From positions 804,149-868,148 of the forward strand of contig NZ_JAULBL010000002.1 of the NCBI RefSeq assembly GCF_030512175.1: 64,000 nucleotides of DNA, written 5' to 3'. Of this stretch, positions 25,882-34,516 are shown piece by piece. The first letter of the stretch is position 1. Each line of letters opens with the position of its first letter. This DNA is from Paeniglutamicibacter sulfureus (GTDB lineage Bacteria; Actinomycetota; Actinomycetes; Actinomycetales; Micrococcaceae). The position numbers and the translations under genes were made by a program. The notes under the pieces are model-generated. The model was not told the DNA's origin, ran no database searches, and saw only the letters and a program-made list of their open reading frames with translations.

Positions 25882-27246
25882 ATGACCACCTCACAGACCC
25901 TAGTTCCGTGCGCCCAAATTTCGGGCCCGATCCCGGAAACCGAAGGAAATCGAGCCGTTGTGCTCGAATCCTACGGAACCGAACGAATGCCCTCATATGG
26001 ATACATCCAGGAAGAATATTTTGTCTCGGGTAACGCAGCCGAGGCACCATTTCTCACACGCATCTTGGTTCGACGGCCTGAAGACATGGGCAAATTCAAT
26101 GGTCGAACGCTCACGGAGGTAAGTCATATCTGGGGAGGAACCTCGGTCTGGCGCGCCTACAACCGTGCGCTGATGCGTGATGGGTACATGTGGATAGAAA
26201 TTGACTCACAGGCTCCGTCGGCGCTGGACCTGATCCAGGGCGGCAATCCCGAACGGTATCGGGACATGGTGTTTACGGCGGGGGAGCTGGCAAGCGACTT
26301 CGCAGGATCGATTCCCTTCACAGAGAACCCAAGCCCCGAGATTCTTGCTGAACAATACGATGCGTTCAAGGAACGATGGTGGAAGGCGACACCCCAGTCA
26401 TTTGAAATCATTGCACAAGTCGCACACGCACTTCGTGGAGGTCTGCCGGGAATCAGGAATTCGGAAGTCAAGACCCTTCTCTTCGCCGGGATATCCCAAA
26501 CCGGCGGTGTGGTTCGTCGCTTTGTTGAGCAACACCACGATGCCATGCGCCGGGCGGATGGAGGGCCCCTCTTTGACGGATACCTGCCTGGAGCCTCAGG
26601 CGGTGAAGCACTACCGGATATAGATGTTCCGGTGATTGAGGTATTGGGTGAAGCGGAATTCCAGTCCGTTCGCTGGGATTGCGGGGTATCTGGGCAGGTT
26701 CGCGGACTGAGCCATCGCCGAGCAGATTCCGAAACATTCCGCCTTTACGAGATCGCAGGGATGGCACATCGGGAAACACGCCATATGAGTCAGAAGGATG
26801 TACTTAGACTCAAGGACTGCCCGCTGCCTCCCGGAGCACACTGGTCGACCTTCCCGAATTCCCATATTTACGGAGCACTACTGGGACTGCTTGCAGATTG
26901 GGCTGAGGGAAAGCTAGTGCCGCCTCCCTCCCAATTACTCGAAACCGAGGGGCACACCGATACCATTTCGCGTGATCAGTGGGGCAACGCTCTTGGAGGT
27001 GTGCGAAGCACCTACACCGATGCGCCGACGTCGACCCTGGTAGCTGCGACGCCCATGGGTCGGCCCTCGTGGTACCACGGCAATGAGACACCGTTTGATG
27101 GACAGCGCTTGCAAGAGATCTATGGCGATATTGATAGCTACCGTCGTGTCCTTGCTCGAGTTATTGACCGTCTGATGTTGCAAGGGTTTTTGCACCGTGT
27201 TGATGCTGAAGAGCTGCGGCTTTCTGCAGAGGAATTGCGCTTCTAA
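25882..27246 (+). CDS. Alpha/beta hydrolase domain protein (Abhydrolase_10-like)
   Basis: A 454-residue hydrolase with no signal peptide. The nucleophile elbow is GISQTGG with Ser at about 205, and a candidate catalytic His is in IAGMAHRE near residue 295. The overall layout resembles the alpha/beta hydrolase domain family PF20091, whose members are mostly uncharacterised esterases or amidases. Placed directly after a family-5 ABC importer, it probably cleaves the imported compound in the cytoplasm. The substrate is unknown. Confidence 0.8.
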   Translation: MTTSQTLVPCAQISGPIPETEGNRAVVLESYGTERMPSYGYIQEEYFVSGNAAEAPFLTRILVRRPEDMGKFNGRTLTEVSHIWGGTSVWRAYNRALMRDGYMWIEIDSQAPSALDLIQGGNPERYRDMVFTAGELASDFAGSIPFTENPSPEILAEQYDAFKERWWKATPQSFEIIAQVAHALRGGLPGIRNSEVKTLLFAGISQTGGVVRRFVEQHHDAMRRADGGPLFDGYLPGASGGEALPDIDVPVIEVLGEAEFQSVRWDCGVSGQVRGLSHRRADSETFRLYEIAGMAHRETRHMSQKDVLRLKDCPLPPGAHWSTFPNSHIYGALLGLLADWAEGKLVPPPSQLLETEGHTDTISRDQWGNALGGVRSTYTDAPTSTLVAATPMGRPSWYHGNETPFDGQRLQEIYGDIDSYRRVLARVIDRLMLQGFLHRVDAEELRLSAEELRF

Positions 27247-27311
27247 ATGCGGTTGTTGCCTTGGGGTTGTGATGCACCTTGTCGCTAGCCGAGGTCAGCT
27301 AAGCTCGTCTC

Positions 27312-28409
27312 ATGCCGATCATCTTTGACCTGACCGACGTCGAACCAGCGAACGTTACTGTCAGGGTTTCAGAGATGGCCGAGATGATGGCCATGCTCCA
27401 CTGCATTGCGGAGCCTGGCCATCATCTTGAACTCTCGCGAGAACTCAAAGCGATTGATGCCGAAATATCCGCTCAGTTGAGACGGACCATGCGTTCGTTC
27501 TCACCGCTGTGGGCGCGATTCAGATTCCGCGCATTAATGCCATTGAACTCTAGGGCCAGCCAAGGCTTTGATTCTGAGCTGGCAAGCGTCGCAGCGCTGC
27601 CTCTCGAAGCATTTGTGCAGATGAGCGTTCAAGCGATCATCGGTGGTCGATCCGACCGTACCCTGGACATCATGAACGACAGCAGCGACCGTGCTGATTT
27701 TATAGAGATCTGCCGGACACGGAGTGAAGAGCGCGAAGAGCTAGGGGCTCGTTTGGCTCGCGATCCCGAGCTCTTCCGTCAGGTCCTGACTGCGTTTCTG
27801 CGAACTTTCCATGACACCTGCTTTCACTCGCGCTGGGAATCTGGTTCCGCACGGCTTAAAGCCAGCGAAGTTGAAGTCCAACGACGGCTGGCCGGGGGAT
27901 CCGCTTCGATGGTGCTGGCCTCTTTGACTCCAGGCGCACATTTCTTTCCTCAGACCTCTCAGGTCGCTTATGACAAACTTCAGAATGCCTTCGTCAATGG
28001 CAGCGGCCGCAAATTCGTCCTTGTCCCAAGTAACCTGACGAAGCCTCACGTGGTCGTGAAGTACGACGACGAGTACGCGGGCTACGAGATCCCCATCATT
28101 GTGCAATTCCCGATCTCTGACATGGGAACCGTCAACAGAAGCATCCACGAAATCCAAAATCAAATGGCAGTCCTAGCCGATAGCGCCCGTTTGGAGCTGT
28201 GTCGGCACCTCGTAAACGAATATTGCACCACCAGCGATCTATCGAGACGACTTGGCATTGGAGCTCCGCAGGTATCGCGCCATCTCCGGAAACTCAGAGA
28301 AGCAGAACTTCTTGAATCGATACGGGATGGAAAAATGGTGAAGCATCGTCTTCGAATGAATGTTGTCTATTCCATAGGCTACGAATTTTTGACTCGAATC
28401 GTGAAGTAG
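27312..28409 (+). CDS. DUF5937/ArsR-type helix-turn-helix regulator
   Basis: A 365-residue protein. Its N-terminal part, with HCIAEPGHH near residue 37, resembles DUF5937. The C-terminal part is an ArsR-like winged helix (SDLSRRLGIGAPQVSRHLRK, residues about 305-325, then DGKMVKHRL). It is 65 bases after the hydrolase gene and is probably the local regulator of the second ABC/hydrolase operon. The gene is strikingly AT-rich: by direct count, 25 of 60 bases in 28321-28380 are G or C. Confidence 0.8.
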   Translation: MPIIFDLTDVEPANVTVRVSEMAEMMAMLHCIAEPGHHLELSRELKAIDAEISAQLRRTMRSFSPLWARFRFRALMPLNSRASQGFDSELASVAALPLEAFVQMSVQAIIGGRSDRTLDIMNDSSDRADFIEICRTRSEEREELGARLARDPELFRQVLTAFLRTFHDTCFHSRWESGSARLKASEVEVQRRLAGGSASMVLASLTPGAHFFPQTSQVAYDKLQNAFVNGSGRKFVLVPSNLTKPHVVVKYDDEYAGYEIPIIVQFPISDMGTVNRSIHEIQNQMAVLADSARLELCRHLVNEYCTTSDLSRRLGIGAPQVSRHLRKLREAELLESIRDGKMVKHRLRMNVVYSIGYEFLTRIVK

Positions 28410-28413
28410 GCCC

Positions 28414-28438
28414 AAACATTGAAAAACATTGAATGTTT
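28414..28438. repeat. Triple AACATT half-site cluster
   Basis: AACATTG occurs at 28414-28420 and again at 28425-28431, and the second copy forms a perfect palindrome AAACATT-G-AATGTTT (28424-28438). It lies just after the DUF5937 regulator gene and upstream of the lysR gene at 28588. It could be an operator or a weak terminator; no U-run is present. Confidence 0.45.
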
Positions 28439-28587
28439 CGTGCAAGGGGTGCCAGATTGAGGTCCGGTCATTGTGTGGCTGGGACACCGCCAGGCGGCAT
28501 CTGGAGTATATTTGCACGGAAATCTGCGAATCTCGATCAAACAGGGGTGGCTTACTCAAAAGTGCGAAACTCCTCCATAATGCACTC

Positions 28588-29517
28588 ATGAGCAAATCCT
28601 TCACGCTGGTGCAGTTGCGCTACTTCGGAGCGGTGGCCCGGCTGGAGAACATGACAGCGGCCGCGGCCGAGCTGAACGTCACCCAGTCCACGCTTTCCTC
28701 GGCCATCGCCCGGCTCGAGGAGGAGTTCGGCGCGTCCCTGTTCACCCGGCTCTCCAGCAAGGGGCTGCGGCTGACCCCTTCGGGCAAGCGCCTGCTGCTG
28801 GGATCCCAGGCTTTTCTGGAGGAGGCCGACCTGCTCTACCAAGCGGTCCTCGACGAGGGCGAAGCGCTCGCCGGGGAGCTGGTGGTCGGCATGTACTCGC
28901 CGCTGGCGCCGTTCAAGGCCCCCGTCATCCTGCAGGAATTCGAGGCCGCGCACCCCAACGTGAAGGTCAGTTTCCAGGGGGACCAAGAGTCGCTGCGCCA
29001 GGCGCTGCTCGACGGGGTCTGCGAGCTGGCGCTGATGTACGACCAGGGGGTGGGTGCCGAGTTCGACCGGCGGGTCCTGGAGCGGATCCCGCCGCACGTC
29101 CTGGTCCCGGCCAACCACCCCCGGGCAGCCACCCCGAATATGCCCGTCAGCCTGCGGGACTTCGCCGACGAGCCGTTGATCCTGCTGGATGCCAAACACA
29201 CCCGCGAGTACTACCTGGACATGTTCAGCCAGCTCGGAATCCGTCCATCCATCCGCCACGTGGTCTCCGGCTACGAGACGGTCCGCTCCTATGTGGCCCG
29301 CGGCCACGGGTATTCGCTGCTGAACCAGCGGCTGACCAACGAATTGACCTATGCCGGCGGCTCCGTGGTTCCGCTGGACATCATCGAGAACCTGCCGCCG
29401 ATCGAGATGTCGCTGGTCCGCCCCGTCGGAGCCAAGCCGACGCGCAAATCGCTCGCGTTCGAGCAGGTCTGCATCGGGCTCTACGGGTCTGTCTCCGGTG
29501 AAGCGGCCTCCGCCTGA
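28588..29517 (+). CDS. LysR-family transcriptional regulator
   Basis: A 309-residue LTTR with an N-terminal HTH (AAAAELNVTQSTLSSAIARLEEEFG) and an effector-binding domain. ATG 28588 is the natural LTTR start; the in-frame upstream ATG at 28429 adds unrelated residues. It lies 149 bases upstream of an MFS transporter, M20 hydrolase and amidase, all on the same strand, and probably controls them. GC content jumps here (41 of 60 bases in 28621-28680), marking the right edge of the low-GC block. Confidence 0.93.
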   Translation: MSKSFTLVQLRYFGAVARLENMTAAAAELNVTQSTLSSAIARLEEEFGASLFTRLSSKGLRLTPSGKRLLLGSQAFLEEADLLYQAVLDEGEALAGELVVGMYSPLAPFKAPVILQEFEAAHPNVKVSFQGDQESLRQALLDGVCELALMYDQGVGAEFDRRVLERIPPHVLVPANHPRAATPNMPVSLRDFADEPLILLDAKHTREYYLDMFSQLGIRPSIRHVVSGYETVRSYVARGHGYSLLNQRLTNELTYAGGSVVPLDIIENLPPIEMSLVRPVGAKPTRKSLAFEQVCIGLYGSVSGEAASA

Positions 29518-29666
29518 CCGAGCTCCAATCGATTCGCTCGATGGGCCTAACCGAAATTATTCGTTAGACCCATGTGACGGCAATCACCACAATGGTTCCA
29601 AGGGTAAACATCAAAAGCCGCCGCTTGAGTCAATGAGTCGAGCGGACCGCACACTCAGGAGCGTCG

Positions 29667-30998
29667 ATGAAGACCGAGATCCATTCACCACAGCCCCAGG
29701 CAGTGCTCCAACGAGAGCGCAACGCCGCCAACGGCATGCAAAAGCGGGTGCTCGCCGGCGGCAGCATCGGCCAGTTCATCGAATTCTACGACTTCACCCT
29801 CTATGGTCTCTCCGCGGTGGTGCTCTCCCAGCTCTTCTTCCCCGGCACCAGTGCACTGGCCGGGCTCTTGGCCACCTTCGCGACCTTCGGCGTCGCCTTC
29901 CTGGTTCGCCCGCTGGGCGGACTGTTCTTCGGGGCACTGGGGGACAAGATCGGGCGCCGCAAGGTCCTGTTTATCACCCTGCTGTCCATCGGCTCGGCCA
30001 CCGCATTGATCGGCCTGCTGCCCACGCACGCGGCCATCGGCGCGGCTGCGCCCATCTTGCTCGTCCTCTGCCGGATGATCCAGGGGTTCTCCGCCGGCGG
30101 CGAATCGGTCGGGGCCCCGGCCTTCGTCTTCGAACACGCACCGATCAACAAGCGCGGCTTCTGGCTGAACATCACCCTGGCCGCCACCGCGTTGCCCTCG
30201 GTCTTCGGCGGCACGCTGATCCTGGTGCTCTCCAGCTCCATGTCCTCCGAGGCATTCATGTCCTGGGGCTGGCGCATCCCGTTCCTCTTGGCCCTGCCCA
30301 TGGCCTTCTTCGGCCTGTGGATCCGCGCCAAGACCGAGGAATCCGAGGCCTTCAAGGCCGTGCTTGCCAAGGAAAAATCCAAGGAATACAGCCCCATCCG
30401 CGAGGCCTTCGCCGAGAACAAGGTCCGCATGTTGCAGGTCATCTTCGTGATGGGACTGACCGCCATGGGCTTCTATTTCCTCTCGGGCTACTTCGTGTCC
30501 TACGTACAGGTCACCGGAAACCTCAGCCGTGACCAGTCGCTGCTGGCCAACGCCGCGGCCATGCTTTTCTACGCGCTGCTGCTGCCCGTCGGCGGGATCA
30601 TCGGCGACAAGGTGGGCCGCAAGCCGATGTTGATCGCGGGCTCCGCGGCACTGGCCCTGCTGTCCATTCCGTGCTTCATGCTCGTCACCTCCGGCTCGCT
30701 GCCGCTGGCCATTGCCGGCCAGCTGCTCTTCGTGGTCCCGATGTGCATCTACGGCGGCGGCTGCTACACCTTCTTCGTCGAAATCTTCACCACCCGCACC
30801 CGCTTCACCTCGGCCGCGATCAGCTACAACGTCGGCTACGCGATCTTCGGTGGATCAGCCCCCTTTGTCGGAACCTTCCTGGTTTCCCAGACCGGGCTGA
30901 GCGCCGCACCGGGCTACTACATGGCGGGAGCAGCGGTGATCGTGTTCCTGCTGCTGACCCTCACCAAGGTCCCGGAGACTCACCACCGCGTCGGCTGA
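29667..30998 (+). CDS. MFS transporter, metabolite:H+ symporter (MHS) type
   Basis: A 443-residue, 12-helix major facilitator. GQFIEFYDFTLYG in helix 1 and GALGDKIGRRKVL in the loop between helices 2 and 3 are typical of the MHS (ProP/ShiA/KgtP) group, which imports organic acids or zwitterions with protons. It is followed after 56 bases by two amide-bond hydrolases, suggesting that the imported solute is an N-carbamoyl, ureido or amide compound. Confidence 0.92.
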   Translation: MKTEIHSPQPQAVLQRERNAANGMQKRVLAGGSIGQFIEFYDFTLYGLSAVVLSQLFFPGTSALAGLLATFATFGVAFLVRPLGGLFFGALGDKIGRRKVLFITLLSIGSATALIGLLPTHAAIGAAAPILLVLCRMIQGFSAGGESVGAPAFVFEHAPINKRGFWLNITLAATALPSVFGGTLILVLSSSMSSEAFMSWGWRIPFLLALPMAFFGLWIRAKTEESEAFKAVLAKEKSKEYSPIREAFAENKVRMLQVIFVMGLTAMGFYFLSGYFVSYVQVTGNLSRDQSLLANAAAMLFYALLLPVGGIIGDKVGRKPMLIAGSAALALLSIPCFMLVTSGSLPLAIAGQLLFVVPMCIYGGGCYTFFVEIFTTRTRFTSAAISYNVGYAIFGGSAPFVGTFLVSQTGLSAAPGYYMAGAAVIVFLLLTLTKVPETHHRVG

Positions 30999-31054
30999 CC
31001 ACTTCCCGACACCCCCAGGCGAACCACCGAACCACTGCAAGGAGCAACCACCCC

Positions 31055-32332
31055 ATGAGCGATGCAACATTCCTCACCGACTTCCACCACGTTGCCGGAA
31101 TCGGGGCGACCGAGAACAACGGCGTCGAGCGCCAGGCCGCCACCGAGGCCGACAAAGCAACCCGCGACTGGTTTGCCGCCTTCGCGCGGACGCGGAACTG
31201 GGAGGTGCGCGTCGACGGGATCGGGAACATGTTCGCTTTGATCGAGCTGGTCCCCGGTGCCCCGTATATCCTGCTCGGATCCCACCTGGATTCCCAGCCG
31301 CTGGGCGGACGCTTCGACGGGGCCTACGGGGTGCTGGCGGGCCTACACGCCGCCGAGCGCGTGGCCGATTCCCTGGCTGCCACGGACACCACCCCGGTCT
31401 TCAACCTGGCCGTGGTCAACTGGTTCAACGAGGAGGGCGGCCGCTTTGCCCCCTCCATCATGGGTTCCTCGGTCTTCGCCGGGCTGATGGACCAGGAGAA
31501 GATGCTCGCCGTCAAGGACCTGGCCGGGACCACCGTCGCGCAGGCACTGGAAGCCATCGGCTACCTGGGCACCGACGAACGCCCGGACCTTGCCGGCTAT
31601 GCGGAGATCCACATCGAGCAGGGCAGGATCCTGGAACGTGAGGGCATCACCCTGGGAGCAGTCGATTACTCCTGGCACACCCAGAAACTCGACATCGAGG
31701 TGCTCGGCGAGCAGTCGCACACCGGGGCCACGGCCATGGCCGACCGCCACGACGCGCTGGTGGCCGCCTCCAAGGTCGTGCTGCTGGTCCACGACGTTAC
31801 GGCGAAATTCGCCCCGGAGGCGCTGGTGTCCTCGGTCGGGCAGCTGACCCTGGAACCGAACTCCCCGATCGTGGTGGCCCGCCGGGTGCACCTGGTCGCC
31901 GACCTGCGTTCGGCAAGCCCGGAAATCGTCGCCGAGGCCCGGGCGTCCCTGCTGGCCGACATTGCGCAGATCGCCAAGGACCACGACATCCGCATCAACG
32001 TCAACGACTTCGACGTGCGCGGCATCCAGTACTACCCCGAGGACGGGCTGGAACTGACCGAGAAGGTCGCCGCGAACCTGGGGCTTTCGGTGCGCCGGAT
32101 CCGCACCATGGCCGGACACGACTCGGTGGCCATGAACCGCATCGTCCCCACCGTGATGATGTTCATTCCCTCGGTGGACGGGGTCAGCCACTGCGAACGC
32201 GAGTTCACCACCGATGCCGACATGGTGGCCGGGGTGAAGGCGCTGGAATCCGTGGCCTGGGAAATGGTCAACGGCGCGCTGGCGGCAAACGACCCGACCG
32301 AACGCGAGCTCTCGAAGGCAGGTTCCCGATGA
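31055..32332 (+). CDS. M20-family Zn hydrolase, N-carbamoyl-L-amino acid hydrolase / allantoate amidohydrolase type
   Basis: A 425-residue dinuclear zinc amidohydrolase. The first metal motif is GSHLDSQPLGGRFDGAYGV, and NEEGGRF supplies the bridging/base Glu. HIEQG and the late GHDSVAMNR are further family signatures. AAGGAG lies upstream of ATG 31055. The group removes carbamoyl or ureido groups from amino acids or ureides. It overlaps the amidase gene by four bases. Confidence 0.9.
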   Translation: MSDATFLTDFHHVAGIGATENNGVERQAATEADKATRDWFAAFARTRNWEVRVDGIGNMFALIELVPGAPYILLGSHLDSQPLGGRFDGAYGVLAGLHAAERVADSLAATDTTPVFNLAVVNWFNEEGGRFAPSIMGSSVFAGLMDQEKMLAVKDLAGTTVAQALEAIGYLGTDERPDLAGYAEIHIEQGRILEREGITLGAVDYSWHTQKLDIEVLGEQSHTGATAMADRHDALVAASKVVLLVHDVTAKFAPEALVSSVGQLTLEPNSPIVVARRVHLVADLRSASPEIVAEARASLLADIAQIAKDHDIRINVNDFDVRGIQYYPEDGLELTEKVAANLGLSVRRIRTMAGHDSVAMNRIVPTVMMFIPSVDGVSHCEREFTTDADMVAGVKALESVAWEMVNGALAANDPTERELSKAGSR

Positions 32333-33795
32333 TCTCCACGACGGCAGCGCCCAAGCCGGAGACCTCGCTGGCACACATTTCGGCCACCGACGCGCTGGCG
32401 GGTTTCCGGTCGTTGGAACTTTCGCCCGTAGAGGTCCTCGAGGCCCAGATCCAGCGGATCGAGGAGCATAACGGGGACCGGGAGACCGGCATCAATGCCT
32501 TCACCGAGACGCTCTTCGACTCCGCCCGCGCACAGGCACGTGTCGCGGCGGATGAATACGTGCGCCTGGCGCGGGATGGCGGGGGAGCCCCTGCATTGCT
32601 CGGCCTGACGGTGGCCACCAAGGAAAAGCACGGGATCGCCGGGCTCAAACTCGAACAGGGCCTGGCTGCCCACCGCGGACGCGTTGCCCCGGTCGACCAC
32701 CCGGTGGTGGAACGGCTGAGAGCAGCGGGCGGGATCGTCCACGCCCGCACCACGAGTCCCGAATTCAGCTGTGCCACGACCACGCATTCGCCCATGTGGG
32801 GGATCACCAGGAACCCGTGGAACAAACAGGCCACGCCCGGGGGATCCTCCGGCGGTGCCGGGGCCGCATTGGCCGCCGGGTTCACCACGCTTGCCACCGC
32901 ATCGGACATCGCCGGGTCCACCCGCATTCCGGCCGGGTTCACCGGGACCGTGGGCTACAAGGCGCCCTATGGCCGGATCCCGGGTGCCGGCGCGCTGGCC
33001 GCCGACTGGTATCGCGGCGACGGGCCGATGGGACGCACCGTTGCGGACACCGCGCTGCTGGCCGGCGTCATGTCCGGACGCCACCACACCGACCACGGAT
33101 CCTGGGGCGAGAACGGCATCAACCCGCTCGCCGCAGGTGACGTTGCGGGGTTGCGCATCGGGCTCTCGCTCACGCTGGGCAACTACCCCGTGGCAGCGGA
33201 GATCGTCGAAAACACCGTCAGGGTCGCCCGGGCACTGGAAGCCGCAGGGGCCGTGGTCGTGCCGGTTGACTTGCCTTGGACCACCGCGCGGATCACTGAG
33301 ACGACCTTCGCCCACTTCGGGCACATCCTGGGCCCGGCCATGGCAACCGAAACCGCAGGGACGGAGTCGGAATTGGCGGCCTACACGGCCCGGTTCATCA
33401 AGGACGCCGCAGCCGCCGCAAACCGGCACACCCTGGTGGAATCCCTGGCCATGGACCATGCGCTCCAGGCCGAGCTGGCCGCGGCGATGGCGGGGCTGGA
33501 TGCGCTGCTGTGCCCGACCTCGGCGGTGGCCTCGCTGGTTGCCGACGGCAACTACCTGGACGGGATCGAGACCTCCGAGGGGCATCTGGGCCATTATTGG
33601 GAGGCGCACCTGACCAGCCCCTTCAATGTCGCCAACCGCTGCCCGGTCGTTGCGGTTCCCAGCGGGCTGTCCTGCGACTCGGTGCCCACCGGCGTGCAGG
33701 TCGTTGGCCACCCCCTTGACGAGGCCATGGCCTTCCGCGTTGCCGCGGCAGTGGAGAACCTCGTCCCCGGACCCGGCTTCCCGCTGCTGGGGTAG
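32329..33795 (+). CDS. Amidase (amidase signature family)
   Basis: A 488-residue AS-family hydrolase. The Ser-cisSer-Lys triad is visible: Lys in ATKEKHGIAG, the glycine-rich GGSSGGAGAALAAG and the nucleophile Ser in SDIAGSTRIPAGFTG. It is translationally coupled to the M20 hydrolase. The two enzymes probably act in sequence on one imported compound. The stop lies three bases from the end of the convergent UPF0158 gene. Confidence 0.92.
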   Translation: MISTTAAPKPETSLAHISATDALAGFRSLELSPVEVLEAQIQRIEEHNGDRETGINAFTETLFDSARAQARVAADEYVRLARDGGGAPALLGLTVATKEKHGIAGLKLEQGLAAHRGRVAPVDHPVVERLRAAGGIVHARTTSPEFSCATTTHSPMWGITRNPWNKQATPGGSSGGAGAALAAGFTTLATASDIAGSTRIPAGFTGTVGYKAPYGRIPGAGALAADWYRGDGPMGRTVADTALLAGVMSGRHHTDHGSWGENGINPLAAGDVAGLRIGLSLTLGNYPVAAEIVENTVRVARALEAAGAVVVPVDLPWTTARITETTFAHFGHILGPAMATETAGTESELAAYTARFIKDAAAAANRHTLVESLAMDHALQAELAAAMAGLDALLCPTSAVASLVADGNYLDGIETSEGHLGHYWEAHLTSPFNVANRCPVVAVPSGLSCDSVPTGVQVVGHPLDEAMAFRVAAAVENLVPGPGFPLLG

Positions 33796-33798
33796 CCC

Positions 33799-34248
33799 CT
33801 ACGCCTGCTCGTTTCCGAAGGTGTCGTTGGAATCGGGGTCCTCAATGGCCTCGATTCCGACCAGCCACCGGATGACGACTGCACGCATGGCCTCGTCCTT
33901 GAACCTGTACCAGGCTTCGCGTTCCTCCGGGAAGGTGCCCAGCACGTCCCTGAAATGCCGGAACGGCTTGCTGCGGATCAGTGTCTGCTCGATTTTTGTG
34001 CGGGCCTCGCCCTCGGGCAGCGCGTAGGCAAAGTCCTCCATGTGCCGAAACGACTCGTAGGACTCGAGGTGGTCAATCGAGGCGTAGTTGCCCTCCTGAA
34101 TGTCCGACATGTCCAGGTCCTCCTCGAATCCGGGGAGCACCACGTCCCCGGTGTCCAGGTTCAGGTAGAACTCGGCCCCCAGGGAACCGTCGTCCTGCAT
34201 GGCCCAGGCAATCCGTTCCAGGTCGAGGTCCTCGAGCTTTAGCATCAT
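33799..34248 (-). CDS. UPF0158 family protein
   Basis: A 149-residue acidic protein beginning MMLKLEDLDLERIAWAMQ and containing YYLD-like (EFYLNLDTGDVVL) and FRDVLGTFPEEREAWYRFKDEAM segments characteristic of UPF0158. Its function is unknown. It is a single gene convergent with the amidase. Confidence 0.85.
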   Translation of the reverse strand: MMLKLEDLDLERIAWAMQDDGSLGAEFYLNLDTGDVVLPGFEEDLDMSDIQEGNYASIDHLESYESFRHMEDFAYALPEGEARTKIEQTLIRSKPFRHFRDVLGTFPEEREAWYRFKDEAMRAVVIRWLVGIEAIEDPDSNDTFGNEQA

Positions 34249-34516
34249 GCTTCCTTGCCGCGCGTCGGTGTAGTGTCACCACCAGCCTTGCGCCACTCGA
34301 TCCATCGCGCAAGGCCATACGGGCATGGGCGACGATTCAGGCGTTATGGTCCCCACTTCATCCTTGACCATCCCCGTGCCGCGGGGTTAGCTGAAGGCGG
34401 TGACCCTCGCGCCGTTGCGCCTTACGTGCGGATCGCCGCAGTTGTGCGGGATATGGAGCCCACGCTTCCACCGGGCACGTACCCTCCTTCATTCTCCTAG
34501 ACCCGAAGGGAAAACC

